A stretch of 27,330 nt of DNA from NCBI GenBank assembly GCA_900548675.1, contig URLJ01000022.1:1-27330 (forward strand), read 5' to 3'. The stretch's first letter is position 1. Every line of letters begins with the position of its first letter. This document shows, one piece after another, positions 1 through 6,751 of the stretch. This stretch comes from an uncultured Mollicutes bacterium. Its GTDB lineage: Bacteria; Bacillota_I; Bacilli_A; ML615J-28; CAG-313. The notes beneath the pieces were generated by a model. That model saw only the letters and a list, made by a program, of their open reading frames with translations. It did not search any database and was not told where the DNA came from. The position numbers and the translations under genes are program-made.

Positions 1-41
1 GAGAGTCCTTTCTCAAAACCCATACGATGATTGACAAACCG

Positions 42-1118
42 TCAGTGTTCGTGTACACAATCTAGTGTACACGAACATAAAAATTCGTTGATATTTTGGC
101 TTTCTTGTAGACATTCAAAGGCATTTATGGTAACATTATAGGGTAGCGAAAACTCATTGTTGAAGAGCTCAATGAACTGTGGTAAGAACATGTTTGCTTC
201 TTCAATGGACGTTACGTTATTAAGGCTGAGTTCAACGACTAAACGGCTCTGTAGAGTTTGGAAAAGGCGTTCAATTCGGCCTTTTACTTGAGGTATAGAA
301 GAAGTAGATAAAGAAAAACCTAAGCGATGGCACATAAACCCATATTGAGTAAAAGTGTTTCTTTCTTCAGAAGATTTACCACATTTTTGATAATTGAAAA
401 TAGTTCTATTATCAGTTAAGATTTGAACAGGAATACCATAATTTTCAAGGAATTGCTTAGTGATATGATAATAACCATTAAGAGTTTCTTGAAGGTCAAA
501 AAAAGCACCAACAATTTTACCTGTAGCATCATCAATAGCAGCGTGAAGTGTAGATTTAAAATTACCAAACCATAAGTGAAAAGAAGCATCCATTTGAAGA
601 AGTTCACCAAAGTATTTTGATCTTTCCTTTCTAGGATGAGCATCGAAAGAGTCTAACAAGTGATCAACAACAATTATTTGTTCTTTTTTTGAAAGAGAAA
701 GTTTATTAGCTAATTTGAATTTGATTTTTTGACGATATTTCTTCTTAGTTTCTTTATGAGCTTTAGGAGAAATAAAAGCACGTTTGATAAAGAGAGTGTA
801 TAAGAAGTTGTAAGATACCTTAATATTGTAATCTCTTTTTAAAATTACTAAAAAGTGTTTAAAATTAATATCACAATTCATAGTTTCATAGATAGAAATA
901 ATATTATTACAAAACTCTTCTGATTTAGTATTGGAAGGTTTTCTATTATGATTTCCATGACTGAAAGCAATTTTACCTTTAAGCTTGTATTTTGATACAA
1001 GGTTATAAGCGGTTTTAAGAGATGAATTCAATTGAAGTGCCAAGTTTTTATAATTAGTGCACTTATTATTAACAAATCTTTTTATAATTTCATATTTAGT
1101 TAATTCTACCTTCTTCAT
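42..1118 (-). CDS. ISNCY-type DDE transposase, probably C-terminally truncated
   Basis: Encodes a 358-aa DDE integrase-fold transposase. An N-terminal helix-turn-helix region (about residues 1-60) is followed by a catalytic core. The three acidic residues sit in recognisable contexts: GELLQMDASFHLWFG, TDNRTIFNY and KGRIERLFQTLQSR. The phrases DDATGKIVGAFFD, QETLNGYY and TFTQYGFMCHRLG are typical of the ISNCY (IS1202-like) group. I chose the ATG at 1118 because a GGAGG (complement of 1127-1131) lies 8 nt upstream; the longer ORF reaching 1184 would have this RBS inside it. From general family knowledge, relatives continue about 100 residues further. Here the protein stops after FSLPYN..AFE.. 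with a Cys-rich tail (CSCTLDCVHEH) encoded by an inverted repeat at 46-77. I therefore suspect truncation or a broken copy. Functional state is uncertain. Confidence 0.85.
   Translation of the reverse strand: MKKVELTKYEIIKRFVNNKCTNYKNLALQLNSSLKTAYNLVSKYKLKGKIAFSHGNHNRKPSNTKSEEFCNNIISIYETMNCDINFKHFLVILKRDYNIKVSYNFLYTLFIKRAFISPKAHKETKKKYRQKIKFKLANKLSLSKKEQIIVVDHLLDSFDAHPRKERSKYFGELLQMDASFHLWFGNFKSTLHAAIDDATGKIVGAFFDLQETLNGYYHITKQFLENYGIPVQILTDNRTIFNYQKCGKSSEERNTFTQYGFMCHRLGFSLSTSSIPQVKGRIERLFQTLQSRLVVELSLNNVTSIEEANMFLPQFIELFNNEFSLPYNVTINAFECLQESQNINEFLCSCTLDCVHEH
46..77. repeat. 13-bp perfect inverted repeat at the transposase 3' end
   Basis: The left arm TGTTCGTGTACAC (46-58) and the right arm GTGTACACGAACA (65-77) are exact reverse complements around a 6-nt centre (AATCTA). 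Each arm contains the 8-bp palindrome GTGTACAC, so the site is symmetric at two levels. It encodes the last codons of the transposase and overlaps no U-tract on either strand, so it is not a normal intrinsic terminator. It could be an element end, a transposase-binding site or a target site. No matching copy was found near the other end of the gene (1120-1290). Confidence 0.9.
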
Positions 1119-1176
1119 ATAAAGTACCTCCATGTGAAAGATTATATAACATAGAGAAATAATGTATAAAATTGTA

Positions 1177-1216
1177 AATATCAAAAGATAACTACTTTGA
1201 AAATATCACAAGATAA
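1177..1216. repeat. Tandem 15-nt direct repeat upstream of the transposase
   Basis: AATATCAAAAGATAA (1177-1191) recurs as AATATCACAAGATAA (1202-1216), with one mismatch and a 25-nt period. The repeats lie just upstream of the transposase start, where a subterminal transposase-binding region of an insertion sequence would be expected. The outer edge of the element and any target-site duplication could not be identified. Confidence 0.75.
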
Positions 1217-1248
1217 TCAGACAAGTTTTTTTGTTTCAATTATTATTC

Positions 1249-1277
1249 TTGAAAAAAATCATTCAATAATGTATAAT
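1249..1277 (+). promoter_or_regulatory. Sigma-A-type promoter for the SDR-CBS-ybaK unit
   Basis: TTGAAA (1249-1254) and TATAAT (1272-1277) are separated by 17 nt, ending 22 nt before the SDR start codon. The match to the housekeeping consensus is close. Since the transposase is transcribed away on the other strand, this promoter probably drives the three genes up to the terminator at 3035. Confidence 0.8.
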
Positions 1278-1299
1278 ATTACTAGAAGAGGTGCTTTAT

Positions 1300-2094
1300 A
1301 TGAAATATGTTGCCGTCACAGGAGCTTCAGGAGGAATGGGAAAGGAAACTGTAAATGCGCTTAACAATAATGGATATTACGTAATTGCACTCGATAAAAG
1401 TATTTATCAAGAAACAAATTTGAATGTTACAAATCTTGAATGTGATGTTACTGATGAAGAAAGCGTCAAAAAGGCATATGACAAAATTTGTTCCATAACT
1501 AATAAATTAGATGCTATTATTCATTTTGCGGGAATATATTTAATGGACTCCTTGGTTGAAATCGAATATCCAAAAATAGAAAAAATCTTTAAAGTAAATT
1601 TTTTTGGCGCCTATTTAATCAACAAAACTTTTATGCCACTCTTACAAAAAGGGAGTAGAGTCATTACGATAACGAGTGAACTAGCTACGACTGATCCCTT
1701 ACCATTTACAGGTATATATGGAATAACAAAATCTGCCTTAGATAAGTATTGTTTTTCTTTGCGGATGGAATTACAATTATTAGGTATAGATGTATCAGTA
1801 ATTAGAGCGGGTGCTGTCAAAACCAATATGCTTGCTTCATCAACAAAAAGTTTAGAAGAGTTTTGTAATAAAACGAAATTATATACTTGTAATGCTGAAA
1901 GGTTTAAAAACATAGTCGATAAAGTAGAAACTGCTAACGTTGAACCTAAAAAAATAGCCAAAAAAGTAATCAATATCCTCGAGTGTAAGCACCCTAAATT
2001 TGCTTATAGTCTCAACTGTAATAAGTATTTAAAGCTATTAAGCAAAATGCCAAAATGTTTTCAATTTTGGATTATAAGAAAAATTCTTAAGTAA
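1300..2094 (+). CDS. Short-chain dehydrogenase/reductase (SDR)
   Basis: A 264-aa NAD(P)-dependent oxidoreductase of the classical SDR family. The nucleotide-binding motif TGASGGMG is at residues 7-14, with an Asp after the second strand (D32) and the acidic DV pair at 49-50. The KVNFFGA motif is at 98-104, and the catalytic Ser126, Tyr140 and Lys144 (YGITK) are present. Residue patterns after the active site (VIRAGAVKTNM) match the family PG-x-x-x-T loop. The start is the ATG at 1300, preceded by GAAGAGG (1285-1291) with 8-nt spacing; an in-frame GTG at 1291 overlaps that RBS. The substrate cannot be read from the sequence. It is the first gene of a probable three-gene unit with the CBS protein and the YbaK-like deacylase, which does not point to one pathway. 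Confidence 0.9.
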   Translation: MKYVAVTGASGGMGKETVNALNNNGYYVIALDKSIYQETNLNVTNLECDVTDEESVKKAYDKICSITNKLDAIIHFAGIYLMDSLVEIEYPKIEKIFKVNFFGAYLINKTFMPLLQKGSRVITITSELATTDPLPFTGIYGITKSALDKYCFSLRMELQLLGIDVSVIRAGAVKTNMLASSTKSLEEFCNKTKLYTCNAERFKNIVDKVETANVEPKKIAKKVINILECKHPKFAYSLNCNKYLKLLSKMPKCFQFWIIRKILK

Positions 2095-2112
2095 TTTTTA
2101 AAGGAGGAAAAA

Positions 2113-2559
2113 ATGAATATTTTATTTTTTTTAAAACCCAAACAACAAGTCATTTATATATACGATGATTATACAATAAGACAAGCAATGGAAAAAATGG
2201 AATTTCATCGCTACACATCGATACCAATTATAAACCATGAAGGAGATTATGTTGGAACGCTTTCAGAAGGTGATATCCTATTTGAAATTAAGAATCATCA
2301 AGATTTCAGCTTAAAAAAGTCCGAAGATATTAAAATATCGGACATAAATCGTTTAAGAGATAATAATCCAATTGATGTTAATGCTGCCATAGATGATTTA
2401 ATCCTTAAAGCAACTACACAAAATTTCGTTCCTGTTGTTGATGATCGAAATAAATTTATTGGTATTGTGACAAGAAAAGACATAATCACATATTTTTTAA
2501 AGAAAAATACAAATTTTGATATTGAAAATAATGAGATGAATAAAAATGAAATCAATTGA
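2113..2559 (+). CDS. CBS-domain pair protein
   Basis: A 148-aa protein made almost entirely of two CBS motifs. The first is around residues 15-63 (TIRQAMEKMEFHRYTSIPIIN..GDYVGTLSEGDIL). The second is around 85-130 (AIDDLILKATTQNFVPVVDD, then FIGIVTRKDII). Stand-alone CBS pairs bind adenosine nucleotides and act as small energy or ligand sensors; no effector domain is attached here. A near-perfect AAAGGAGG lies 6 nt before the ATG. The C-terminal tail is short and charged, and ends in a TGA that overlaps the next gene by 14 nt, which suggests translational coupling. The ligand and partner are unknown. Confidence 0.88.
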   Translation: MNILFFLKPKQQVIYIYDDYTIRQAMEKMEFHRYTSIPIINHEGDYVGTLSEGDILFEIKNHQDFSLKKSEDIKISDINRLRDNNPIDVNAAIDDLILKATTQNFVPVVDDRNKFIGIVTRKDIITYFLKKNTNFDIENNEMNKNEIN

Positions 2560-3031
2560 TGAAAAAACTAATGCCATAAGATTTTTGTCACAGAAAAAAC
2601 TAAAATATTCAGTATATAAATACGACACAGATAAAGCACTTTCAGGAATGGAAGTAGCAAGTGTTTTAGGTAAAAATCCTATCAATGTATTTAAAACTTT
2701 AGTGACGGTTGGGGCATCCAATCACAATTATGTTTTTTTAGTCCCTGTTTATGAAGAATTAGATTTAAAAAAAGCTGCAAAAGTAGTTGGAGAAAAGAGT
2801 ATCATCATGATTAAACAAAGTGAATTATACCCACTTACTGGTTATGTTCATGGAGGGTGTTCCCCATTAGGAATGAAAAAATTTTTTTCAACATACATAG
2901 ATAGTTCTATTACAGGGTGTGAAACTATCATTTTTAGTGGTGGTAAAATAGGATTACAAATAGAAATTTCTCTTTCGGAATTATCTAAAGTCTTGGATTA
3001 TAAATTAGCAGATCTCGCCATATTAAAATAA
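2546..3031 (+). CDS. ybaK: YbaK/EbsC-family aminoacyl-tRNA deacylase
   Basis: A 161-aa single-domain protein of the YbaK/ProX/EbsC superfamily, trans-editing factors that hydrolyse mischarged tRNAs (YbaK itself clears Cys-tRNA(Pro)). Family marks include the conserved Lys50 in INVFKTLV, the strand VFLVPV, the KKAAKVVGEKS helix and the signature GYVHGGCSPLGMKK near residues 97-110. Length matches bacterial YbaK (about 155-160 aa). The start at 2546 lies inside the end of the CBS gene, with only a weak GAGATG upstream, so translation probably depends on coupling. It is the last gene before the terminator at 3035. The exact tRNA substrate is inferred from the family. Confidence 0.9.
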   Translation: MKSIDEKTNAIRFLSQKKLKYSVYKYDTDKALSGMEVASVLGKNPINVFKTLVTVGASNHNYVFLVPVYEELDLKKAAKVVGEKSIIMIKQSELYPLTGYVHGGCSPLGMKKFFSTYIDSSITGCETIIFSGGKIGLQIEISLSELSKVLDYKLADLAILK

Positions 3032-3034
3032 AAT

Positions 3035-3066
3035 AGTCAAATGCTAAGATCATTTGACTTTTCTTA
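3035..3066 (+). terminator. Rho-independent terminator after ybaK
   Basis: AGTCAAATG (3035-3043) pairs with CATTTGACT (3051-3059) over a 7-nt loop, followed by TTTTCTTAT. It sits 4 nt after the ybaK stop codon. Confidence 0.85.
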
Positions 3067-3113
3067 TAGATTTAAATAATATGTCGAAAATTGTCTTATG
3101 ATAAATAACCATT

Positions 3114-3141
3114 TTGACAGCAATACTTTTAAAAATATGAT
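3114..3141 (+). promoter_or_regulatory. Sigma-A-type promoter for the 3174 gene and HD hydrolase
   Basis: A consensus TTGACA (3114-3119) is followed after 16 nt by TATGAT (3136-3141), 32 nt before the next start codon. Confidence 0.7.
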
Positions 3142-3173
3142 AGAATTATAACACGTGACTAGGGGGTGTTGTA

Positions 3174-3545
3174 ATGGTTGTGAATAGTCCTAAAATAAAA
3201 GACTTAATAGCTTTAATTAATAAAAATAGATTTAATCAATTCTTGAAAACTAGTAGTGCTTTTTTAAGTGTTAAAAATACAAGAGGAATATGGGAACAAA
3301 ACATAGAGAATAATTCCTACATATATTATGTGCATCGTGATGGTAGGTATATTGCATGTTTTTATTTAGATAAAGAAGATACATTACTATTTATCCCATC
3401 GACCAGTGATAATGCAGAAATGGATGACTTGGTACTAAAGAAAATCATGAACCATTTTACAGGAAATCACCAAGCTTTTTTAAGATTTGTACATCAAAAA
3501 TGGAAATTAGTAGCTATAGAAAGGATATGTTATATCAATCATTAG
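3174..3545 (+). CDS. Hypothetical 123-aa protein
   Basis: I do not recognise this family. The product is a soluble, mixed-composition 123-aa protein with no signal peptide or membrane segment. An N-terminal helix-like region (residues 1-30) precedes alternating strand-like segments with many aromatics (SYIYYVHRDGRYIACFYLD at about 48-66), then a helix (LVLKKIMNHF) and a basic/aromatic C-terminus. Coding is supported by its own promoter, a GGGGGTG RBS (3162-3168) 5 nt before the ATG, and an AGGAGG for the following gene that begins at its stop codon. It is probably co-transcribed with the HD hydrolase 10 nt downstream, but no functional link can be drawn from that alone. Confidence 0.75.
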   Translation: MVVNSPKIKDLIALINKNRFNQFLKTSSAFLSVKNTRGIWEQNIENNSYIYYVHRDGRYIACFYLDKEDTLLFIPSTSDNAEMDDLVLKKIMNHFTGNHQAFLRFVHQKWKLVAIERICYINH

Positions 3546-3555
3546 GAGGCATAAA

Positions 3556-4197
3556 ATGGATAATACCAAGGTTAAAATTTTAGAAGAATTTGTAGAAAAA
3601 GAACTTGCACAAGATGTAACAGGGCATGATATTTCCCATGCGATGCGCGTTATGCATAATGCAATGACAATAATAAAAGAAGAACATAGCGAAAATATAA
3701 ACGAAGATATAATCTTGGCTGCTTCACTTGTTCATGATGTAGCAGATCATAAACTTTTTGTAGACTTAGTATGGCAATCAGAAAAGATTACTGCTGTTTT
3801 AAGTGAAGTTGGTTTTAAACAAAATGAAATTACTGAAATACTTGATATTGTTCACACGATATCATATCGAGAAGGAAATAACCCCGCTTTAAGAAGTTTA
3901 AATGCTCAAATTGTAAGAGATGCTGATCGTTTGGATGCTTTAGGTTCAATAGGAATCATTAGATGTATCGCTTATGGAACAAGTAAAGGGCGCCCTTTTT
4001 ATGAAGAAAAAAATCTTCTCAAAGAAAATAAAAAAATAACTTTTAATAAAAGCACCAATACTTCATTGAGCCATTTTTATGATAAACTACTTAAATTACC
4101 TAGTTTAATGCATACAAAAACTGGGAAAAAGCTTGCTAAAAAGCGAATTAAAATCATGAAGAAATTTCTAAAATCTTTTTATTTAGAATTAGCATAA
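3556..4197 (+). CDS. HD-domain phosphohydrolase (YedJ/YpgQ-like)
   Basis: A 213-aa metal-dependent phosphohydrolase of the HD superfamily. The metal-binding layout is complete: His24 and His28 in GHDISHAMRV, the His60-Asp61 doublet in ASLVHDVADHK, and the RDADRLDALG motif at 121-130. This arrangement, together with the IGIIRCIAYG and GRPFYE segments, resembles the YedJ/YpgQ subgroup, for which nucleotide pyrophosphohydrolase activity has been reported; the substrate here is inferred only. The RBS AGGAGG begins at the upstream stop codon and the gap is 10 nt, so the two genes form a small operon. A basic Lys/Arg-rich C-terminus (about 185-205) is notable. Confidence 0.88.
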   Translation: MDNTKVKILEEFVEKELAQDVTGHDISHAMRVMHNAMTIIKEEHSENINEDIILAASLVHDVADHKLFVDLVWQSEKITAVLSEVGFKQNEITEILDIVHTISYREGNNPALRSLNAQIVRDADRLDALGSIGIIRCIAYGTSKGRPFYEEKNLLKENKKITFNKSTNTSLSHFYDKLLKLPSLMHTKTGKKLAKKRIKIMKKFLKSFYLELA

Positions 4198-4294
4198 AAG
4201 TTGTTAGCATCATGAACAAATCTTTGCTAAAATAGGAATTATTCGCTTGATAAAAAGGATATAAAAAGCAAAATTTGAAGAAATATTCCTCATA

Positions 4295-4321
4295 AAAGCA
4301 AAAAAAAATGACATTTGCTTT
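4295..4321. repeat. Hairpin-forming repeat in the 4198-4324 spacer
   Basis: AAAGCAAA (4295-4302) pairs with TTTGCTTT (4314-4321) over an 11-nt loop. A related AAAAGCAAA also occurs near 4264. There is no clean U-tract, so it may be a poor terminator for the HD gene or a leader/operator structure. The rest of 4198-4324 contains no ORF with an RBS. Confidence 0.5.
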
Positions 4322-4324
4322 ATA

Positions 4325-4371
4325 TTGACAAAATTTTCTGATATAATACTAATAAGTGAAAAATTTGTCAA
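4325..4371. promoter_or_regulatory. Inverted repeat flanking a TATAAT, promoter region of a small transcript
   Basis: TTGACAAAATTTTC (4325-4338) and GAAAAATTTGTCAA (4358-4371) are reverse complements with one mismatch. The 19-nt centre contains a perfect TATAAT (4342-4347). TTGACA is only 11 nt from that hexamer, too close to be its -35, so the repeat is better read as a pair of operator half-sites around the -10. The alternative TTGACA-16-TACTAA pairing is weaker. Confidence 0.6.
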
Positions 4372-4382
4372 TTGGAGGGAAT

Positions 4383-4568
4383 ATGCCTAGTAGTTATAAT
4401 TTATATCATGATTATATTGTTCAAATAAAAAAGAACTTATTATTTTGTTATCAAACATCTCCAAATCTCAATAATCGACTTCTTTTAAAAAGATGTAAAA
4501 TAACTATTCAAGTAATAATACAGTTGATGTTACTGTTAAATTATATAGTAATTTTTGTAGGCCATTAA
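4383..4568 (+). CDS. Small hypothetical protein, 61 aa
   Basis: Not recognised. The ATG at 4383 follows a strong GGAGGG (4374-4379); the longer in-frame GTG at 4356 would overlap the RBS and is disfavoured. The product starts polar (MPSSYNLYHDYIVQ), has a basic middle (NRLLLKRCK) and ends in a hydrophobic stretch (about residues 41-59, LMLLLNYIVIF) that could be one membrane segment. Its stop codon lies inside the terminator palindrome at 4561, so ORF and transcript end together. A promoter-like region, RBS and terminator all fit a separate short gene. A regulatory RNA with an incidental ORF is the main alternative. No other frame gives a longer product, so it is not an obvious frameshift remnant. 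Confidence 0.45.
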   Translation: MPSSYNLYHDYIVQIKKNLLFCYQTSPNLNNRLLLKRCKITIQVIIQLMLLLNYIVIFVGH

Positions 4569-4590
4569 GATCTTAATGGCTTATTTTTTG
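4561..4590 (+). terminator. Palindromic intrinsic terminator
   Basis: Bases 4561-4580 form a perfect 20-bp palindrome: an 8-bp stem GCCATTAA/TTAATGGC with a GATC loop. It is followed by TTATTTTTTG. It covers the stop codon of the small ORF and its U-tract runs into the -35 of the pncA promoter. Confidence 0.85.
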
Positions 4591-4615
4591 CAAAATAAAG
4601 AAAAAAGTGTATAAT
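4588..4615 (+). promoter_or_regulatory. Sigma-A-type promoter for pncA-pncB
   Basis: TTGCAA (4588-4593) and TATAAT (4610-4615) are 16 nt apart. The -35 overlaps the last bases of the preceding terminator U-tract. The start codon follows 18 nt after the -10, so the leader is very short and no riboswitch can fit. Confidence 0.75.
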
Positions 4616-4633
4616 AGTATCGAGGTAATAATT

Positions 4634-5149
4634 ATGAAACTATTAATTGTTGTTGATTATCAAAATGATTTTGTTATTGGTTCTTTAGGTTTTTCTAAAG
4701 CATTAGAGATTGAAAATAACATTGTAGAGAAAATTAAAGCGTATCACCATGTTATTTTTACATTAGATACACATCAAAACGATTATTTAACGAATACTTT
4801 AGAAGGAAAAAAACTTCCTGTTTCTCACTGCATTGAAGGAACATTTGGTTGGGAAGTATATGGGAAGGTTAAAGAATACTTAAATAAAGCTGATAAAGTC
4901 TTTTTAAAAAATACTTTTCCATCCCTTGAACTAGCCAACTATTTGAAAGATAAAGCTTATGAGGAAGTAGAAATATGTGGATTGGTTTCCAACATATGTG
5001 TGATAAGTAATGCTGTTATGGTAAAATCGGCTTTGCCAAATGCTAGAATAGTTGTTGATAAAAATGCGACCGCTTCTTTCGATGAAAAACTAAATGAAGA
5101 AACGTTCGATATCTTAAAAAGTTTACACGTTGATGTTATAGGAGAATAA
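4634..5149 (+). CDS. pncA: Nicotinamidase
   Basis: A 171-aa isochorismatase-fold amidohydrolase that converts nicotinamide to nicotinate and ammonia in the cytoplasm, the first step of NAD salvage. The catalytic triad is visible as Asp8 (VVDYQNDF), Lys92 (FLKNTF) and Cys122 (SNICV). Metal ligands are likely Asp45 and His47 (DTHQNDY) and His65 (SHCIEGTFGWE, a typical PncA phrase). The start is the ATG at 4634 with GAGG at 4622-4625; an upstream in-frame start at 4607 would overlap the promoter -10 and is rejected. pncB begins 1 nt after its stop, so the two enzymes for consecutive reactions are co-translated. Confidence 0.93.
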   Translation: MKLLIVVDYQNDFVIGSLGFSKALEIENNIVEKIKAYHHVIFTLDTHQNDYLTNTLEGKKLPVSHCIEGTFGWEVYGKVKEYLNKADKVFLKNTFPSLELANYLKDKAYEEVEICGLVSNICVISNAVMVKSALPNARIVVDKNATASFDEKLNEETFDILKSLHVDVIGE

Positions 5150-5150
5150 A

Positions 5151-6608
5151 ATGGCAACAAAAAGATACTTAAAAGATTTAAATAATTACACGACTTTATG
5201 TGATTTTTATGAATTAACAATGGCAAATGGCTACTATGAATTAGGTATGCAAGATAAAATCGTTTATTTTGATATGTTCTATCGTACTAATCCGGATAAT
5301 GCAGGTTTTGCAGTGTTTGCAGGATTGAAACAATTAATTGAATATATTGAAAATCTTCACTTTTCAAATGAAGACATTGAATATTTGCGAGGACTTAATT
5401 CATTTAGTGAAGGATTTCTTAATTATTTAAAAGAATTTCATTTTACTGGTGATATTTATGCTTTTGAAGAAGGCAATATAATTTTTCCTAATGAACCAAT
5501 TGTAACAGTCAGAGCCAATATCATTGAAGCGCAAATACTAGAAACATTTTTACTATTAACAATTAATCATCAATCATTGATTGCTACTAAAACGGCACGA
5601 ATTGTAAAAGCCGCAGGTACAAGACCGGTTATGGAATTTGGAGCTAGACGTGCTCAAGGCCCTTCAGCCGCAATCTTAGGCCCAAGAGCGGCATATATTG
5701 CAGGTGCTAGTGGTACATCATGCGTAACATGCGATGAATGGTTTGGTGTAAAAGCGTTGGGAACTATGGCTCACTCATGGGTCCAAGCTTTTCCAACCGA
5801 ATACGAAGCGTTTAAAGCATACGTTAAATTATATCCTGACAATGTAGTTTTGTTAGTTGACACTTATAATGTTTTAAAAAGTGGCGTTCCTAATGCCATA
5901 AAAGTTATAAAAGAAGAGTTGCTGCCACTAGGTATAAAAAAAGCAGGTGTAAGAATTGATTCCGGCGATATTGCCTATTTATCAAAAGAAACAAGAAAAT
6001 TATTAGATAAAGCAGGGTTAGATTTTGTTACGATTTGTGTTTCTAATAGTTTAGATGAACATTTGATAGCAGAGTTGATATCCCAAGGAGCTTGTATAGA
6101 CTCATTTGGAGTTGGAGAGCGTTTAATAACATCTAAATCTAGCCCTGTATTTGATGGCGTTTATAAACTTGCGGCGATAGAAGAAGATGGCAAAATTGTA
6201 CCAAAAATGAAAATAAGTGAAAATCCTGGCAAAATTACTAATCCACATTTCAAAAAAGTGTATAGATTTTATGATAAAACTACCGATATGGCAATGGCAG
6301 ATTTAATATGCGTATACGATGAAGAAATAACTATTGATACCTATGAAATTTTTGATCCAGAATGCACATGGAAACGTAAAACTCTAACAAATTATTATGT
6401 GGAAGAGTTGCAAGTACCTATTTTTAAAAATGGTAAACTAGTTTACAATATTCCTACCATTGAAGAAAGTCGTGCCTACTGTAAAAGACAAATCAATCGC
6501 TTGTGGGAAGAAGTAAAAAGATTTGACAATCCTCATGGATATTATGTTGACCTATCACAAAAACTTTGGGATATAAAACATAAAATCATTTTAAATAAAA
6601 AACATTAA
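5151..6608 (+). CDS. pncB: Nicotinate phosphoribosyltransferase
   Basis: A 485-aa enzyme that joins nicotinate to PRPP to form nicotinate mononucleotide, using ATP through a phospho-histidine. Family features include YELTMANGYYELG near the N-terminus, EFGARRAQGP, the GTMAHSW motif with the phosphorylatable His208, the DTYN and GVRIDSGD phosphoribosyl-binding segments and FGVGERLITS. Length fits the long bacterial form found in Bacillota. The GGAG serving as RBS lies in the last codons of pncA. With pncA it makes the two-step entry to the Preiss-Handler pathway. NadD/NadE, needed to finish NAD, are not in the window. Confidence 0.95.
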   Translation: MATKRYLKDLNNYTTLCDFYELTMANGYYELGMQDKIVYFDMFYRTNPDNAGFAVFAGLKQLIEYIENLHFSNEDIEYLRGLNSFSEGFLNYLKEFHFTGDIYAFEEGNIIFPNEPIVTVRANIIEAQILETFLLLTINHQSLIATKTARIVKAAGTRPVMEFGARRAQGPSAAILGPRAAYIAGASGTSCVTCDEWFGVKALGTMAHSWVQAFPTEYEAFKAYVKLYPDNVVLLVDTYNVLKSGVPNAIKVIKEELLPLGIKKAGVRIDSGDIAYLSKETRKLLDKAGLDFVTICVSNSLDEHLIAELISQGACIDSFGVGERLITSKSSPVFDGVYKLAAIEEDGKIVPKMKISENPGKITNPHFKKVYRFYDKTTDMAMADLICVYDEEITIDTYEIFDPECTWKRKTLTNYYVEELQVPIFKNGKLVYNIPTIEESRAYCKRQINRLWEEVKRFDNPHGYYVDLSQKLWDIKHKIILNKKH

Positions 6609-6623
6609 TAAACAAAATATAGT

Positions 6624-6652
6624 GTGGTCCTAAAAAAAGGACCACTTTAAAT
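6624..6652 (+). terminator. Likely terminator after pncB
   Basis: GTGGTCC (6624-6630) pairs with GGACCAC (6639-6645) around an A-rich 8-nt loop, followed by TTTAAATTT. The stem is GC-rich but the U-tract is interrupted, so termination may be partial. Confidence 0.65.
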
Positions 6653-6712
6653 TTAAAATAGGGTAAAAAAGGGAGTTTTTTATGTAAAATTCAAATATTT
6701 GTTCTATAAATG

Positions 6713-6721
6713 TGTTATAAT
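6713..6721 (+). promoter_or_regulatory. Extended -10 promoter for the 6752 gene
   Basis: TGTTATAAT (6713-6721) is a perfect extended -10, 30 nt before the start codon. No good -35 is seen at 16-18 nt. Confidence 0.6.
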
Positions 6722-6751
6722 ATGATGAATAAAAAGTAAAGGGGAAGTATT

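Noticed and set aside
46..77. Inverted repeat as an intrinsic terminator of the transposase gene
   Set aside because: No U-tract follows the hairpin on either strand.
4325..4347. TTGACA/TATAAT as a normal -35/-10 pair
   Set aside because: The spacing is only 11 nt, far below the 16-18 nt needed; the pair is better explained as part of an inverted repeat.
4356..4382. GTG at 4356 as start of the small ORF
   Set aside because: It would place the strong GGAGGG RBS inside the coding region; the ATG at 4383 follows that RBS.
4383..4568. Toxin-antitoxin or decayed longer gene
   Set aside because: No partner gene or antisense RNA with a promoter was seen, and no other frame extends the product to suggest a frameshift.
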